Shown here piece after piece: positions 9,272-19,468 of a DNA stretch of 64,000 nt. The stretch's first letter is position 1, and the number at the start of each line of letters is the position of its first letter. Position numbers and translations under genes: made by a program. This DNA is from JBALVT01 sp965262875 (GTDB lineage: Bacteria > Pseudomonadota > Gammaproteobacteria > Pseudomonadales > Halieaceae), in the NCBI GenBank assembly GCA_965262875.1, contig OZ253569.1, positions 5,704,001 to 5,768,000 of the forward strand, given 5' to 3'. The notes below the pieces were generated by a model, which worked only from the letters and a program-made list of their open reading frames with translations, ran no database searches and was not told where the DNA came from.

Positions 9272-10323
9272 ATGCTCAGTTGGAACTTCGTAATGTTCAA
9301 GTGAAATACGGTTCCGTTGAAGCAGTTCGGGATGTTTCTTTGACGCTTGCCAAAGGCGAGATCGGCTGTTTGTTGGGCCCGTCCGGATGCGGAAAAACTT
9401 CGCTGCTGCGTGCGATAGCCGGCTTCGAAACCGTCGCCGCAGGTGAGGTTTGTATTCAGGGCACCAAAGTAAGTTCCGCCTTTTCCACAACTCCACCAGA
9501 GCTGCGAAAAGTCGGTATGGTGTTTCAGGATTTCGCCTTGTTTCCACATCTCAACACAGAACACAACGTAGCCTTTGGATTGTCTGCCATGAACCGCATC
9601 GAGAAAAAGGCGCGTGTGAAGCAGCTGCTCGATCTTGTGGGGTTGGCCGGTTACGAAAACGCTTACCCTCACGAATTATCCGGTGGCCAGCAGCAACGTG
9701 TCGCCCTCGCTCGAGCCATGGCACCGGCCCCCGAAGTTTTACTGTTGGATGAGCCCTTCTCAGGGCTGGACAGTGAATTGCGCGAACAACTGGCGGGAGA
9801 GATTCGGCAAATCCTGAAGGATAGTAAGGTGACCGCAGTTTTAGTCACCCACGATCAACACGAGGCGTTTGCCATGGCCGATAGCGTCGCCCTGCTACGC
9901 GACGGCCAGATTGCACAGATTGACACGCCTTATAATCTCTACCACAACCCCAGTAACGAATTTGTCGCGCGGTTCATAGGCCAGGGATCGATCGTCGATG
10001 TATCGGCGAATGAAAGTGGTGAACTGTCAAACGGTATGGGCACGCTGGACAGGAATTATCACAGTTGGAAAACGGGCGAAACTTTCCGTCTGTTGGTACG
10101 GCCAGACGATATCAAGTACGAGGCCGAAAGCGGAATTCAATTAAAAATAGCGGCGAAATCATTTCGTGGTGCCCAATATCTTTACGAACTTGAACTTCCC
10201 GGCGGAGCCACAGTACCTTGCATGACGGCCAGCCACGTGGACTATCCTGCTGGAGACACACTGCCAGTGAAGTTCGACCTTCAACATCTGGTGATCTTCC
10301 CCAACGAGAACAATTCACTATAG
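9268..10323 (+). CDS. Ferric-iron ABC transporter ATP-binding protein
   Basis: This 351-residue ATPase has Walker A GPSGCGKTS, the Q-loop (MVFQDFALFPHL), signature LSGGQQQRVALARA, Walker B VLLLDEPFSGLD and the H-loop VTHDQHEAFA. A C-terminal TOBE-like regulatory domain follows (about residues 240-351), as in FbpC. It begins with GTG at 9268, overlapping the permease stop, and closes the three-gene iron operon. It powers ferric-iron import. Confidence 0.92.
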   Translation: MNAQLELRNVQVKYGSVEAVRDVSLTLAKGEIGCLLGPSGCGKTSLLRAIAGFETVAAGEVCIQGTKVSSAFSTTPPELRKVGMVFQDFALFPHLNTEHNVAFGLSAMNRIEKKARVKQLLDLVGLAGYENAYPHELSGGQQQRVALARAMAPAPEVLLLDEPFSGLDSELREQLAGEIRQILKDSKVTAVLVTHDQHEAFAMADSVALLRDGQIAQIDTPYNLYHNPSNEFVARFIGQGSIVDVSANESGELSNGMGTLDRNYHSWKTGETFRLLVRPDDIKYEAESGIQLKIAAKSFRGAQYLYELELPGGATVPCMTASHVDYPAGDTLPVKFDLQHLVIFPNENNSL

Positions 10324-10388
10324 CTTTCTGAAAAAACGATACCACTATGCCTTTAGCGAGCCCCAGAGTATCTGCTGAGCGCGCACCT

Positions 10389-11159
10389 TCAGTTAATGGT
10401 ATACCCACCATCAATAGTAATTATCTGCCCCGTCATCACATCGCTCCCGGTGATCACGGAGACAATGCTGTCGGCCACATCTGCAGGAGTGGCTATCGAA
10501 TTAAGGGGAGACGCGCCGCTCACCATGGCTTTGACATCCTCCCAGTTATCGCCCCACCCCTCACTCGCCCAACTGCCATCGATAAGGCCGGGGCAGATAG
10601 CGTTGACACGGATGTTGTGTTCGCCCAGTGCTTTGGCCAAAGTGCGCGTCAAGCTGTTAACGCCGGCTTTGGATGCGCAATAGGCGATAGAGCTTCCCCC
10701 GGTGGTAAAACTCGCGACACTGGAAGTCATGACAATCTCTCCCCCACCGGACTTAATCAATTCAGGCAGTGCTGCACGGCTCATGTAAAAAGGGCCCCGC
10801 AAGTTGGTACCCAAAGTATCCTCCCAAACCTTGTCCGTTAAAAGGTCCAGGGCCTTGTGATCGACATAGGTGGTAGTGCCGGCGTTGTTCAGTAGTATAT
10901 CCAAGCTACCAAACTCGCCAATGGTTTGCCGTATAAGCTCTACACACTGCGCGTCGTCGCTCACATCCGCCCGAACGCAGATACCCTGGCCGCCGACTTC
11001 ATTGACTCTAGCCAGAGTTTGTTCGGCCCCAGCTTGCGAATTTGCATAATTGATGACCACCTTTGCGCCCATCGCCGCGAGCTTAACCGCAGCCTCCGCT
11101 CCCACTCCGGAACTTGCACCGGTCACAATCGCCACTTTGTTTGCTACATCCAGGATCAT
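10389..11159 (-). CDS. Short-chain dehydrogenase/reductase
   Basis: This is a classical SDR of about 257 residues: TGASSGVGAEAA cofactor loop, NNAGT, a catalytic Ser-Tyr-Lys set in TSSVASF and YCASKAGVNSLTR, and the PG motif in VNAICPGLI. It most resembles 3-oxoacyl-ACP reductase (FabG)-like enzymes, but the substrate cannot be read from sequence. I chose the ATG at 11159 because GGGAGAGA precedes it; longer upstream codons have no ribosome-binding site. It is convergent with the iron operon and divergent from the FAD oxidase at 11281. Confidence 0.88.
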   Translation of the reverse strand: MILDVANKVAIVTGASSGVGAEAAVKLAAMGAKVVINYANSQAGAEQTLARVNEVGGQGICVRADVSDDAQCVELIRQTIGEFGSLDILLNNAGTTTYVDHKALDLLTDKVWEDTLGTNLRGPFYMSRAALPELIKSGGGEIVMTSSVASFTTGGSSIAYCASKAGVNSLTRTLAKALGEHNIRVNAICPGLIDGSWASEGWGDNWEDVKAMVSGASPLNSIATPADVADSIVSVITGSDVMTGQIITIDGGYTIN

Positions 11160-11280
11160 TCTCTCCCAATTCAAATTTTGCACAGCATAGCGGCAAAGCC
11201 ATCGTGTATTCAAACACCGCTGGGTACGCTAAGATTTCGATCACAATTTATTCAAGTGCCTGCACTCACGATAACTATTC

Positions 11281-12678
11281 ATGACTGACATTATAGAATC
11301 TTTACGGCAAATCCTGGACACTGGTGGAGTACTCACTGGTGATGACGTTAGCTCGCGTGTGGGTGGTTGGGGCGAAGGCCCCAGTGAAGCACTCGCGGTT
11401 GTGCGGCCTCGCAATACGCAAGAAGTGGCAGCTATTGTAAAGCTGTGTCATGAGCACAATCAAAGCTTGGTCACTCAAGGTGGCAAAACTGGAATGGTGC
11501 GGGGTTGTCTATCCAGCGCAGGGGATATCGCCTTGTCTTTGGAACGCATGACTCAAATCGAGGAACTCGATACCGCCAATGGAACAATCACGGTGCAAGC
11601 AGGTGTTCCACTGCAGTTGGTGCAGGAATCAGCGAAATCCGAAGGTTTCAACTATCCGATGGATCTGGGCGCCAGAGGAAGCGCGACCATAGGCGGCACA
11701 ATTTCTACCAACGCAGGCGGCAACCGGGTTATCCGCTACGGTATGACCCGAGCGCTGGTGCTGGGCCTGGAAGTCGTTTTGGCTGATGGCACTATCATCA
11801 GTTCGATGAACAAAATGATAAAAAACAACGCCGGTTACGATCTTAAGCAACTCTTTATCGGCAGTGAGGGTACCCTGGGCATCGTCACTAGGGCGGTGTT
11901 GAAACTCAGCCCCGCTTTACGCAGTCAACAAACGGCTCTTGTTGCGCTCAGAAGTTTTGAGAATGTGCCGGAGCTATTGCAGCACTGCCATCGAGGGCTT
12001 GGCAGCCAATTGTGCGCTTTCGAAGTGATGTGGAGCAATTACTTCAAGTTGGTCACAAGCGATGGACCCTACCAGAAGAAATCTCCCATGAGCACAGAGT
12101 TCCCGTTTTATGTGTTACTCGAAAGTATGGGGATTGATGCGGAAAAAGACGCCCAGACCTTTGAGGATGTGCTTTCGGGTTGCCTGGAGAGTGAACTTAT
12201 CAGCGATGCGGTCATCGCCAAATCGGAATCAGAGAGAGATTCGCTGTGGGAGATACGCGATAATATTGAAGCGCTAAAACTGATGAGCCCCTACTACGCA
12301 TTTGATATCAGTTTACCCCTGAATATAATGCCTGACTATTTAACCCTCATCGAGCAAAAACTCGTGGAACAATGGCCCGCCATGCGGCACGTGGTCTTTG
12401 GACACCTTGGCGATGGTAATTTGCATGTAGTCGTCAGTATCGGCAGCGGTTCCGAGGCCGAGAGACACCGCCTTGAACAAATGGTCTATAGCACCTTGGA
12501 AACTTTCGGTGGCTCTATCTCAGCTGAACACGGGATAGGATTGGAAAAACGCGAGTTCCTGCATCACAGCCGCAACGAGCAGGAAATCGCGCTTATGCGT
12601 TTGCTGAAAACAACCCTGGACCCAAAAAACATTTTGAATCCTGGGAAAATCATAGACACTACAGGGACGACGCACTAA
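11281..12678 (+). CDS. FAD-linked D-2-hydroxyacid dehydrogenase (GlcD/D-lactate dehydrogenase type)
   Basis: This 465-residue flavoenzyme has a PCMH-type FAD-binding domain (SLVTQGGKTGMVRG, YPMDLGARGSATIGGTISTN, then SEGTLGIVTRAVLKL) and a C-terminal FAD-oxidase domain with the HVVFGHLGDGNLH and SAEHGIGLEKREFL metal or substrate motifs. The family includes D-lactate, glycolate (GlcD) and D-2-hydroxyglutarate dehydrogenases; which substrate is used here is unknown. It stands alone on the plus strand, divergent from the SDR. Confidence 0.87.
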   Translation: MTDIIESLRQILDTGGVLTGDDVSSRVGGWGEGPSEALAVVRPRNTQEVAAIVKLCHEHNQSLVTQGGKTGMVRGCLSSAGDIALSLERMTQIEELDTANGTITVQAGVPLQLVQESAKSEGFNYPMDLGARGSATIGGTISTNAGGNRVIRYGMTRALVLGLEVVLADGTIISSMNKMIKNNAGYDLKQLFIGSEGTLGIVTRAVLKLSPALRSQQTALVALRSFENVPELLQHCHRGLGSQLCAFEVMWSNYFKLVTSDGPYQKKSPMSTEFPFYVLLESMGIDAEKDAQTFEDVLSGCLESELISDAVIAKSESERDSLWEIRDNIEALKLMSPYYAFDISLPLNIMPDYLTLIEQKLVEQWPAMRHVVFGHLGDGNLHVVVSIGSGSEAERHRLEQMVYSTLETFGGSISAEHGIGLEKREFLHHSRNEQEIALMRLLKTTLDPKNILNPGKIIDTTGTTH

Positions 12679-12947
12679 TTAACCTGCGGCAGTGATTACA
12701 CATTATCAATATCTTCGCCCGCGCGAACGTCAATCGTCGCGGTGCTATCTATAGTCATAGTTTATGCCAAATGGGTAGGAAAATTGCGGATTTGAACTTA
12801 TAGTATGTTTTATCGCGTTTCAAGGACGGAACGCGAAGATAATACCCAAAAGCGCCTATGCAATTAATTTCAATAACTGTCACCTAAGCGACAGTATTTA
12901 ATGCACATATAGGATATTCTGGCCCGTCAAAACTGAAGGACAAATAA

Positions 12948-14402
12948 ATGCAACAACTCACCGGAATGGACGCATCTTTTCTCTATTTAGAGACTGCCAA
13001 TGCGCCTATGCATATCTCGGGGCTGGCCATTTACGACCAGTCAACAGCGCCGGGGGGTAAAGTAAGATTCAAAGACATCATCGAGAATTACAGTGCACGC
13101 GTTCGCGGACTCCCGCCTATGACCCGAAAGCTGGTAGAGGTGCCTTTCAAACTCGATCATCCCTATTGGGTTTCCGACGGCAACTATGACCCGGAATTCC
13201 ACATTCGACACCTGGCGCTGCCAAAGCCCGGCGATTGGCGCCAACTGTGTATTTTGATTTCTCGATTACACGCCCGGCCGCTGGATCGCAATCACCCTCT
13301 GTGGGAGGCCTACATCATAGAGGGCCTGGACAACGTTGAAGGTGTGCCCAAGGGAAGTTTTGCGGTGTTTAACAAAACCCACCACGCGGCAGTAGACGGC
13401 ACCTCAGGAATGGAGATGACTGCTGCAACCCACGACTTGACCCCGGATTATAAAACCGCGCGCGAGCCGACCTTGATCGAGGTAGACAGCCAACCCAGCA
13501 AATTCGAATTGGTCGCAAGAGCGCAAATCAACACCATCAAAAAGCCCTTTAACTTTATCAGTGTTGCCAGAAATACAGTGCCGGGAATGGCCAAAGCCTA
13601 TAACGCAACACGCAGAGGCGAATTGCGGACCGTGCAGGACATTCCCCGCACACGCTTTAACGGCAACGTCGGCCCCCACCGTGTGTTTCAAGCCATTAGC
13701 GTAGACCTCGATAAAGTGAAAGCGATCAAGAACGCTGTCCCGGGAGCCACGGTCAACGACGCTGCACTGAGCATAGTCGGTGGTGCCCTGCGCAAGTATC
13801 TGGATCATCACGGCGAACTGCCACAGCAATCGCTTGCTGCTATGGCTCCGGTTAATGTCCGCTCCAAAGACGACACCAGCGGCGGCAACATCGTTTCAAC
13901 GTTAACCGTGCAACTGCGCTCGGATATCGAAGACCCCATGGAACGCCTCGCCGCCGTGCACAATGGCACCAAGGATGCCAAGGAGCTTTCGAACGCTGTG
14001 GGTGCGAAGGCCATGACAGATTACTCGCAATTCATCCCATCGACTCTAACGGCTCAGGCCGCCCGCTTGGCCAGCCGATGGGGATTGATGAGCCGCATGA
14101 AACCCAACTTTAACTGCGTCGTGACCAACGTACCGGGGCCTCCAATTCCCCTGTACAACACGGGCGCGAAAATGGTGGCCAACTACGGCACCGGGCCGGT
14201 TCTCGATGGTTTAGGCCTGTTTCATGTCATCAGCAGCTATTGTGGGCAGTTTGTGGTTTCTGCCACCTCATGCCGCGACATGATGCCCGACCCGGATTTT
14301 TATCGTCAGTGCTTGCGCGAAAGTGTTGATGAATTAATTGCCGGTGCCGAGAAAGTCTCGACAAAAAAAACCGCTAAAAAATCCAGCAAGGGCAAAAAAT
14401 GA
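12948..14402 (+). CDS. Wax-ester synthase / diacylglycerol acyltransferase (WS/DGAT)
   Basis: This 484-residue acyltransferase makes wax esters or triacylglycerol from acyl-CoA and an alcohol or diacylglycerol. The start MDASFLYLETANAPMHI and the catalytic HHxxxDG motif (HHAAVDG, about residue 145) are diagnostic, as is the later NCVVTNVPGPP. The C-terminus is a lysine-rich tail (KKTAKKSSKGKK). The 3' end overlaps the start of a lipase-like gene (ATGA), so storage-lipid synthesis and turnover may be translationally coupled. About 270 bases upstream hold no gene that I can recognise. Confidence 0.93.
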   Translation: MQQLTGMDASFLYLETANAPMHISGLAIYDQSTAPGGKVRFKDIIENYSARVRGLPPMTRKLVEVPFKLDHPYWVSDGNYDPEFHIRHLALPKPGDWRQLCILISRLHARPLDRNHPLWEAYIIEGLDNVEGVPKGSFAVFNKTHHAAVDGTSGMEMTAATHDLTPDYKTAREPTLIEVDSQPSKFELVARAQINTIKKPFNFISVARNTVPGMAKAYNATRRGELRTVQDIPRTRFNGNVGPHRVFQAISVDLDKVKAIKNAVPGATVNDAALSIVGGALRKYLDHHGELPQQSLAAMAPVNVRSKDDTSGGNIVSTLTVQLRSDIEDPMERLAAVHNGTKDAKELSNAVGAKAMTDYSQFIPSTLTAQAARLASRWGLMSRMKPNFNCVVTNVPGPPIPLYNTGAKMVANYGTGPVLDGLGLFHVISSYCGQFVVSATSCRDMMPDPDFYRQCLRESVDELIAGAEKVSTKKTAKKSSKGKK

Positions 14403-15142
14403 AACCTCCACATTGGGCTCTAGCGCTGTCCGAAGCCCCGCGAGTTGTGGTGGAAGCCGCAATTCTGGCGATGTTCAAAAAAACCTTGGTCAATAAGCTG
14501 CCCCGGGGCGATGGCCATGGCGTGATGGTGATACCCGGGTTTATGGGTGACGATCCGTTCAATCGGTCTTTGGTGGAATTTTTAAATGAGCTGGGTTATC
14601 GCGCCAGCGGATGGCAAATGGGCAGAAACCTGGGGCCAGGAAGTTTCTCTGAAGATGAGTTGCAAGCCAAAATCGAGCGGCTCGCCCGCGCAGACGATGG
14701 CACAATATCTCTGATCGGTCACAGCTTGGGTGGAATTTATGCTCGAGAAATCGCCCGCCGGGAACCAGCGGTAGTTCGTCAGGTGATCTCTTTGGGGTCT
14801 CCCTTTGGCGAGGGTCGCGATACAGGATCTAACGCCAGCCGCTTGTATAGAACACTCAATCCAAAAGACGATGTTGATCCTGCGCGTATCGCCCAACAAA
14901 AAGTATTGGCAAAAGCACCACCAGTACCCACCACTTCGATTTATACAAAGGCCGACGGTGTCGTGAATTGGCGCACCGCCATACAAGAAAAAAATCATCG
15001 TAAAACTGAGAACATCGAGGTTGCGGGCAGCCATTGCGGGCTCACACTAAACCCGGCGGTGTGGTATCTCCTTGCCAACCGCCTAACCCAGAAGGAATCC
15101 AATTGGGCTCCCTTTGAATCGGCATTGTTTAACCACCACTAA
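14399..15142 (+). CDS. Alpha/beta-hydrolase, lipase-like
   Basis: This 247-residue alpha/beta hydrolase has the nucleophile elbow GHSLGG (about residue 108) within TISLIGHSLGGIYAREIA, plausible acid residues in YTKADGVVNW and the catalytic histidine in AGSHCGL. The early VMVIPGFMGDD is the oxyanion-hole region. It lacks an obvious signal peptide. Its ATG overlaps the WS/DGAT stop, so a role in hydrolysing neutral storage lipid or esters is likely by context, not proven. Confidence 0.82.
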   Translation: MKPPHWALALSEAPRVVVEAAILAMFKKTLVNKLPRGDGHGVMVIPGFMGDDPFNRSLVEFLNELGYRASGWQMGRNLGPGSFSEDELQAKIERLARADDGTISLIGHSLGGIYAREIARREPAVVRQVISLGSPFGEGRDTGSNASRLYRTLNPKDDVDPARIAQQKVLAKAPPVPTTSIYTKADGVVNWRTAIQEKNHRKTENIEVAGSHCGLTLNPAVWYLLANRLTQKESNWAPFESALFNHH

Positions 15143-15204
15143 TCCTGTTTTCAATCCCACATTGAATAACTCCACCTGCGTTTACCGACAAGACTCTATC
15201 TGAT

Positions 15205-16137
15205 ATGGCCCCAACGAGCGAAGCGAAACAACACCCAACCCTGAAGGCAAACGGCCTGCAGTTAGCGTACGACGAATTTGGCGAGCGCAAACACCCAGCC
15301 ATTATTTTGATTATGGGTCTGGGTACCCAAATGATCGCCTGGCCAGAATCTTTTTGCGTAGATCTTGCCACGCAGGGCTTTCGAGTGGTGAGGTTCGACA
15401 ACCGCGATATTGGATTGTCCGAGAAGTTGCATGACAAAGGCCGCCCAAATCTTATTCGCGTAGCACTTAAGCAGCGTTTCGGCCTGGTGAACAAAGTCCC
15501 CTATCGCCTGGTCGATATGGCGACAGATACCATCGGCGTCATGGATGCTCTAGACATCGACGCGGCCCATTTGGTGGGTATATCCATGGGAGGCATGATC
15601 GCGCAAACTGTCGCTGGACACTTTCCCAAGCGCACCCTTTCCCTGACTTCCATCATGTCTTCCAGCGGTCATCGTTCACTGCCCTCGGCATCGGTGAAAG
15701 TTACCCGAGCGGTGTTTAAGCGGCCAGGCGAAGAAAACGAAGCTGCGTACTTAGAACGGGCCTTGGAGACCTGGAAACTGATTGGCAGCCCAGGCTACCC
15801 CGTTGATGAGGATGTTCTAAAAGAAAGAATGCTGACCAGCTACCGCCGTTCGTACTACCCCGCCGGAGCCGCAAGACAAGCCACTGCCATTGTCGCCAGT
15901 GGTGATCGAGTAAAATTGCTAAAGAGAATTGAGGCACCTACTTTGGTCATTCATGGAAAGGATGATCAGCTGGTTCCTGTGGCCTGCGGAATTCACACGG
16001 CTGAGCAGGTGAAAGAGTCAACCCTGGAATTGTTTGACGGTATGGGCCACAACCTACCGGAAGCGCTATTACCGCGTTTTGCCGAGTTAATTTCAGCACA
16101 TGCACACACAGCGACGGGTACCAGCCCAGCAGCTTAG
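15205..16137 (+). CDS. Alpha/beta-hydrolase
   Basis: This 310-residue alpha/beta hydrolase has MGLGTQMIAWP (oxyanion region), FDNRDIGLSEK, nucleophile elbow GISMGG, the acid-containing VIHGKDDQLVPV and histidine GMGHNLPEAL. The FDNRDxGxS pattern is common in a large esterase group of unknown substrates. It follows the lipase-like gene by about 60 bases on the same strand and may belong to the same lipid-handling operon. Confidence 0.82.
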   Translation: MAPTSEAKQHPTLKANGLQLAYDEFGERKHPAIILIMGLGTQMIAWPESFCVDLATQGFRVVRFDNRDIGLSEKLHDKGRPNLIRVALKQRFGLVNKVPYRLVDMATDTIGVMDALDIDAAHLVGISMGGMIAQTVAGHFPKRTLSLTSIMSSSGHRSLPSASVKVTRAVFKRPGEENEAAYLERALETWKLIGSPGYPVDEDVLKERMLTSYRRSYYPAGAARQATAIVASGDRVKLLKRIEAPTLVIHGKDDQLVPVACGIHTAEQVKESTLELFDGMGHNLPEALLPRFAELISAHAHTATGTSPAA

Positions 16138-16157
16138 AAGCACTGGACTAGCTCGAC

Positions 16158-17462
16158 TTAGTCGTTTGCCAGAACCACTCTTTTTCCCAGGTCAGCACGC
16201 AGATGTTTGGCCGCCATAGCGAACATCACAATCGCAAGAATGCCCACCATCCCTATCATTAACATCGCGTAGCGCAAACCATCAGATCCATAAATGCCAG
16301 TGAGCCAATCGCTCAACAAACCCGCGGTGACAGGACCCAGGCCAAGGCCGATCAAGTTAATCACAAAGAATAAAATCGCCGAGGCCAAGGCTCGCATAGC
16401 AGGCGGAACCATCGCATGGCAGATTGCCACGCACGGCCCGAGATAGGTGCTAATTGCCATCGTCGCAAAAAACATGAATCCGATAACGCTATAAGTGTTG
16501 TCCAGTAACAAATACGGGAACCCCAGCGATACCGCTAGGGTGCCGGCTATCGCCGGCACCCATACATACCAGCGCTTGTCCGATTGACCGAGCCTGTCAG
16601 CCAGATAACCACCGAGAAAGGTTCCGATCATCCCCCCGCCACCGCCAAAGAGCGCGAGTATCACGCCTACTTCTCCGACATTGAGGTTGTGACTGCGCAT
16701 CAAAAAGGACGGCGCAAAATTGCCGTTGCCATAGCCCACAAAGGCACTCAGGCCAGCTCCCGCTGCTATATACCAGAAGGAGCGATACTGTTTGAGTAGC
16801 GTAAACGTCTCGTTGATAGTTGGTTTGTAGGCGGCCTCGGCGCTAGACTCCCAACGACCTCGATGAGGTTCTTTAACCGTTAGAAAGAAGACAATGGCGA
16901 ACAGTATTCCCGGAATTCCAACGGCCATAAACGCCATACGCCAGCCGTAAGTCTGGCTGATAAAACCACCCACGAGGAACCCGAGCAAAACACCCAGATG
17001 AACTCCCATGGAATAGATTGATAGAGCAGTACCGCGTTTCTCAGGAGGGTAATAATCACTGATCATGGCGTGGGCAGGAGGGCTCCCTCCAGCTTCACCA
17101 ATACCTACACCGATGCGCGCCAGTAGTAGTTGAGTGTAATTTCCGGCGAGGCCCGACAGTGCCGTCATGCCACTCCAGACGGTTACAGCCAAGGCCACAA
17201 TATTGCGCCTGTTGCCACGATCGGCCCAATAGGCGATAGGGATCCCCGCCGTGATATACACTAGCGCAAAGGAAAAGCCACTGAGCAAGCCCAATTGCAC
17301 ATCGCTCAGCCCCATCTCCAATTTAATGGGTTCTTGCAGAATCACCAGGATCTGGCGGTCCACAAAATTCAGCGCGTAGGCTATCGTCAACATAAACAGC
17401 GCGTAACGAGCCATCTTGCTGGAGCCATCGCCGGCGGTGGTATCGGTTTTTCCCTGGGCCAC
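16158..17462 (-). CDS. MFS transporter, spinster-like
   Basis: This is a major-facilitator carrier with about twelve helices and roughly 434 residues. The start of helix 1 (LTIAYALNFVDRQILVIL) and the A-motif-like loop YWADRGNRRNIVA, followed by RIGVGIGEAGGSPPAHAMI, are typical of the spinster-like MFS group common in terpenoid and aromatic catabolic loci. I start it at GTG 17462, which has AAGGA six bases upstream; an upstream in-frame ATG would add 40 atypical residues. It is divergent from the atuA-like gene and may import that pathway's substrate. Confidence 0.83.
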   Translation of the reverse strand: MAQGKTDTTAGDGSSKMARYALFMLTIAYALNFVDRQILVILQEPIKLEMGLSDVQLGLLSGFSFALVYITAGIPIAYWADRGNRRNIVALAVTVWSGMTALSGLAGNYTQLLLARIGVGIGEAGGSPPAHAMISDYYPPEKRGTALSIYSMGVHLGVLLGFLVGGFISQTYGWRMAFMAVGIPGILFAIVFFLTVKEPHRGRWESSAEAAYKPTINETFTLLKQYRSFWYIAAGAGLSAFVGYGNGNFAPSFLMRSHNLNVGEVGVILALFGGGGGMIGTFLGGYLADRLGQSDKRWYVWVPAIAGTLAVSLGFPYLLLDNTYSVIGFMFFATMAISTYLGPCVAICHAMVPPAMRALASAILFFVINLIGLGLGPVTAGLLSDWLTGIYGSDGLRYAMLMIGMVGILAIVMFAMAAKHLRADLGKRVVLAND

Positions 17463-17662
17463 TACAATTCCTTTTTTTCTATTATTCTTAGAGTAAAGAG
17501 CGCACTTCTGCGTTAAAAGGCTAACGCTCAGAGTATCATTGTTAAGCAGATTAGTGACACAGCACATGGCACCATACCTCATAAGGATGGCACCTATTCA
17601 CAAGATCATGGGGGGCATTGGCAGTACTATTTGCGACTCGCTGCAATCTTCAGGAAAGCGCA

Positions 17663-19468
17663 ATGACGAACAAGGTAATTCGAATAGGTGGAGCTAGTGG
17701 GTTTTGGGGTGACGCTGCTAGAGCGACGCCCCAATTATTGGCTGAAGATGGCTTGGATTTTATCGTCTATGACTATCTGGCTGAAATCACCATGTCGATT
17801 ATGGCCCGGGCTAGGGCTAAAGATGCCAGCAAGGGCTATGCACTTGATTTTGTCACCGCTGCGATGAAACCCAACCTACCCGAGATAGCGAACAAGGGCG
17901 TTAGAATTATCGCCAATGCGGGCGGCGTTAATCCCAAGGCCTGCGCCGATGCACTTAGAGAAGTGATCAGCGAGCTGGGCTTGGATCTAAAAGTGGCGTG
18001 CATCTCGGGTGATGATCTTCTCGATCGGGCCGATCAACTTTCCAAGCTCGATATTGCCGAAATGTTTTCCGGCGGCGCCTTTCCCGAAGCGGACTGCTTA
18101 CAAAGCATTAATGCGTATCTGGGTGCCTTCCCTGTCGCGCAGGCACTGGATATGGGCGCCGATATTGTCGTCACCGGGCGTTGCGTCGACAGCGCGGTAA
18201 CTCTAGGCGCCTGCATTCATGCCTACGGTTGGAAGCCCGAAGATCTTGACCAATTGGCGATGGGTTCACTGGCGGGCCATATTTTGGAGTGCGGACCACA
18301 GGCCACCGGAGGAAACTTTACCGATTGGGATCAAGTGAGTGGGATCGACGATATCGGTTATCCCATCGCCGAGATTGGCCAGGACGGCAATTTTGTCTGC
18401 ACAAAACCTGCGAATACTGGCGGCATCGTCACTGTGGGTACAGTTGCCGAACAAATGGTCTATGAAATAGGAGATCCCCAAGCTTACATACTGCCTGATG
18501 TTGTGTGCGATTTTTCTACCGCTCAAATCACCCAAGTGGATGAAGACCGCGTGATGGTATCAGGAGCCATAGGACGCCCCGCTCCCGACACCTATAAAGT
18601 ATGCGCCACTTACTCCGACCAGTTTCGCGGTGGCACTTCCATGACCTTCTACGGTGTAGATGCCCACAAGAAGGCACTAAGGCTCGGTGAAGCCGTATTC
18701 AAGGCATCGCGCAAAGTGTTTTCTACCTACGGGCTGGCCGACTTCTCCGAAACCAGCATCGAATTGATCGGGGCAGAAAGCCAGTTCGGAAAATTCAGCC
18801 AGGTAAGCGAACCCCGAGAAGTGGCCATGAAGATTGCTGTGAAACACCCTGACATGATGGGTATCGGTATTATGCTCAAAGAATGTGTGGGATTGGGTTT
18901 AGCGACGCCGCCGGGTCTTTCAGGATTTCAGGGCGGCCGCCCAAAACCCTCGCCGGTTGTGCGATTGTTTTCTTTTGCGCTTAATAAAAGCGCGGTTTCC
19001 ATCACTGTAGAGGTCGGTGAGCAAAGCGCTGAAACCAGTGACGCTCCTGGCGAGGCTCTGGACATCAACGCTATTGCCAGGCCCTCCGAACCGGAGGCTA
19101 TTACCGAAGACAAGTTGGTGGAAGTGCCCCTCATCAAACTGGCCTGGGGCCGCAGCGGCGACAAGGGCGACAAAGCCAACGTGGGTATTATCTCCCGGGA
19201 CCCGGCCTACCTACCCTATATTTGGGCTGCGTTGACCGAGGCAACTATCACCGAACGCTTCGAACATTTCCTGGCCGACACCAGCCCGGGAAATGTTGAG
19301 CGCTATCTCATGCCGGGCAGCAACGCTCTGAATATATTAATGCACAATGTTCTGGGTGGCGGCGGCATGGCCAGCATTCGCAACGACGCCCAGGGCAAAG
19401 GCTATGCACAAATACTGCTCGCCTGCCCTATTCCTGTTAGCCCTTCAATCGCTGAGAGTGTTTCATGA
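17663..19468 (+). CDS. atuA: AtuA-like acyclic-terpene-utilization protein (DUF1446)
   Basis: This roughly 600-residue cytosolic protein starts TNKVIRIGGASGFWGD and has the DUF1446 core (GVRIIANAGGVNPKACADAL, ADIVVTGRCVDSAVTLGA, HILECGPQATGGNFTDW) plus a C-terminal AtuA-type ferredoxin-like domain (LAWGRSGDKGDKANVG). AtuA is required for citronellol/geraniol catabolism in Pseudomonas, but its reaction is not established. The ATG at 17663 has AGGAAAG upstream. Its stop overlaps the next gene by four bases (ATGA), so it heads an operon with carboxylase and hydratase genes. Confidence 0.82.
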   Translation: MTNKVIRIGGASGFWGDAARATPQLLAEDGLDFIVYDYLAEITMSIMARARAKDASKGYALDFVTAAMKPNLPEIANKGVRIIANAGGVNPKACADALREVISELGLDLKVACISGDDLLDRADQLSKLDIAEMFSGGAFPEADCLQSINAYLGAFPVAQALDMGADIVVTGRCVDSAVTLGACIHAYGWKPEDLDQLAMGSLAGHILECGPQATGGNFTDWDQVSGIDDIGYPIAEIGQDGNFVCTKPANTGGIVTVGTVAEQMVYEIGDPQAYILPDVVCDFSTAQITQVDEDRVMVSGAIGRPAPDTYKVCATYSDQFRGGTSMTFYGVDAHKKALRLGEAVFKASRKVFSTYGLADFSETSIELIGAESQFGKFSQVSEPREVAMKIAVKHPDMMGIGIMLKECVGLGLATPPGLSGFQGGRPKPSPVVRLFSFALNKSAVSITVEVGEQSAETSDAPGEALDINAIARPSEPEAITEDKLVEVPLIKLAWGRSGDKGDKANVGIISRDPAYLPYIWAALTEATITERFEHFLADTSPGNVERYLMPGSNALNILMHNVLGGGGMASIRNDAQGKGYAQILLACPIPVSPSIAESVS

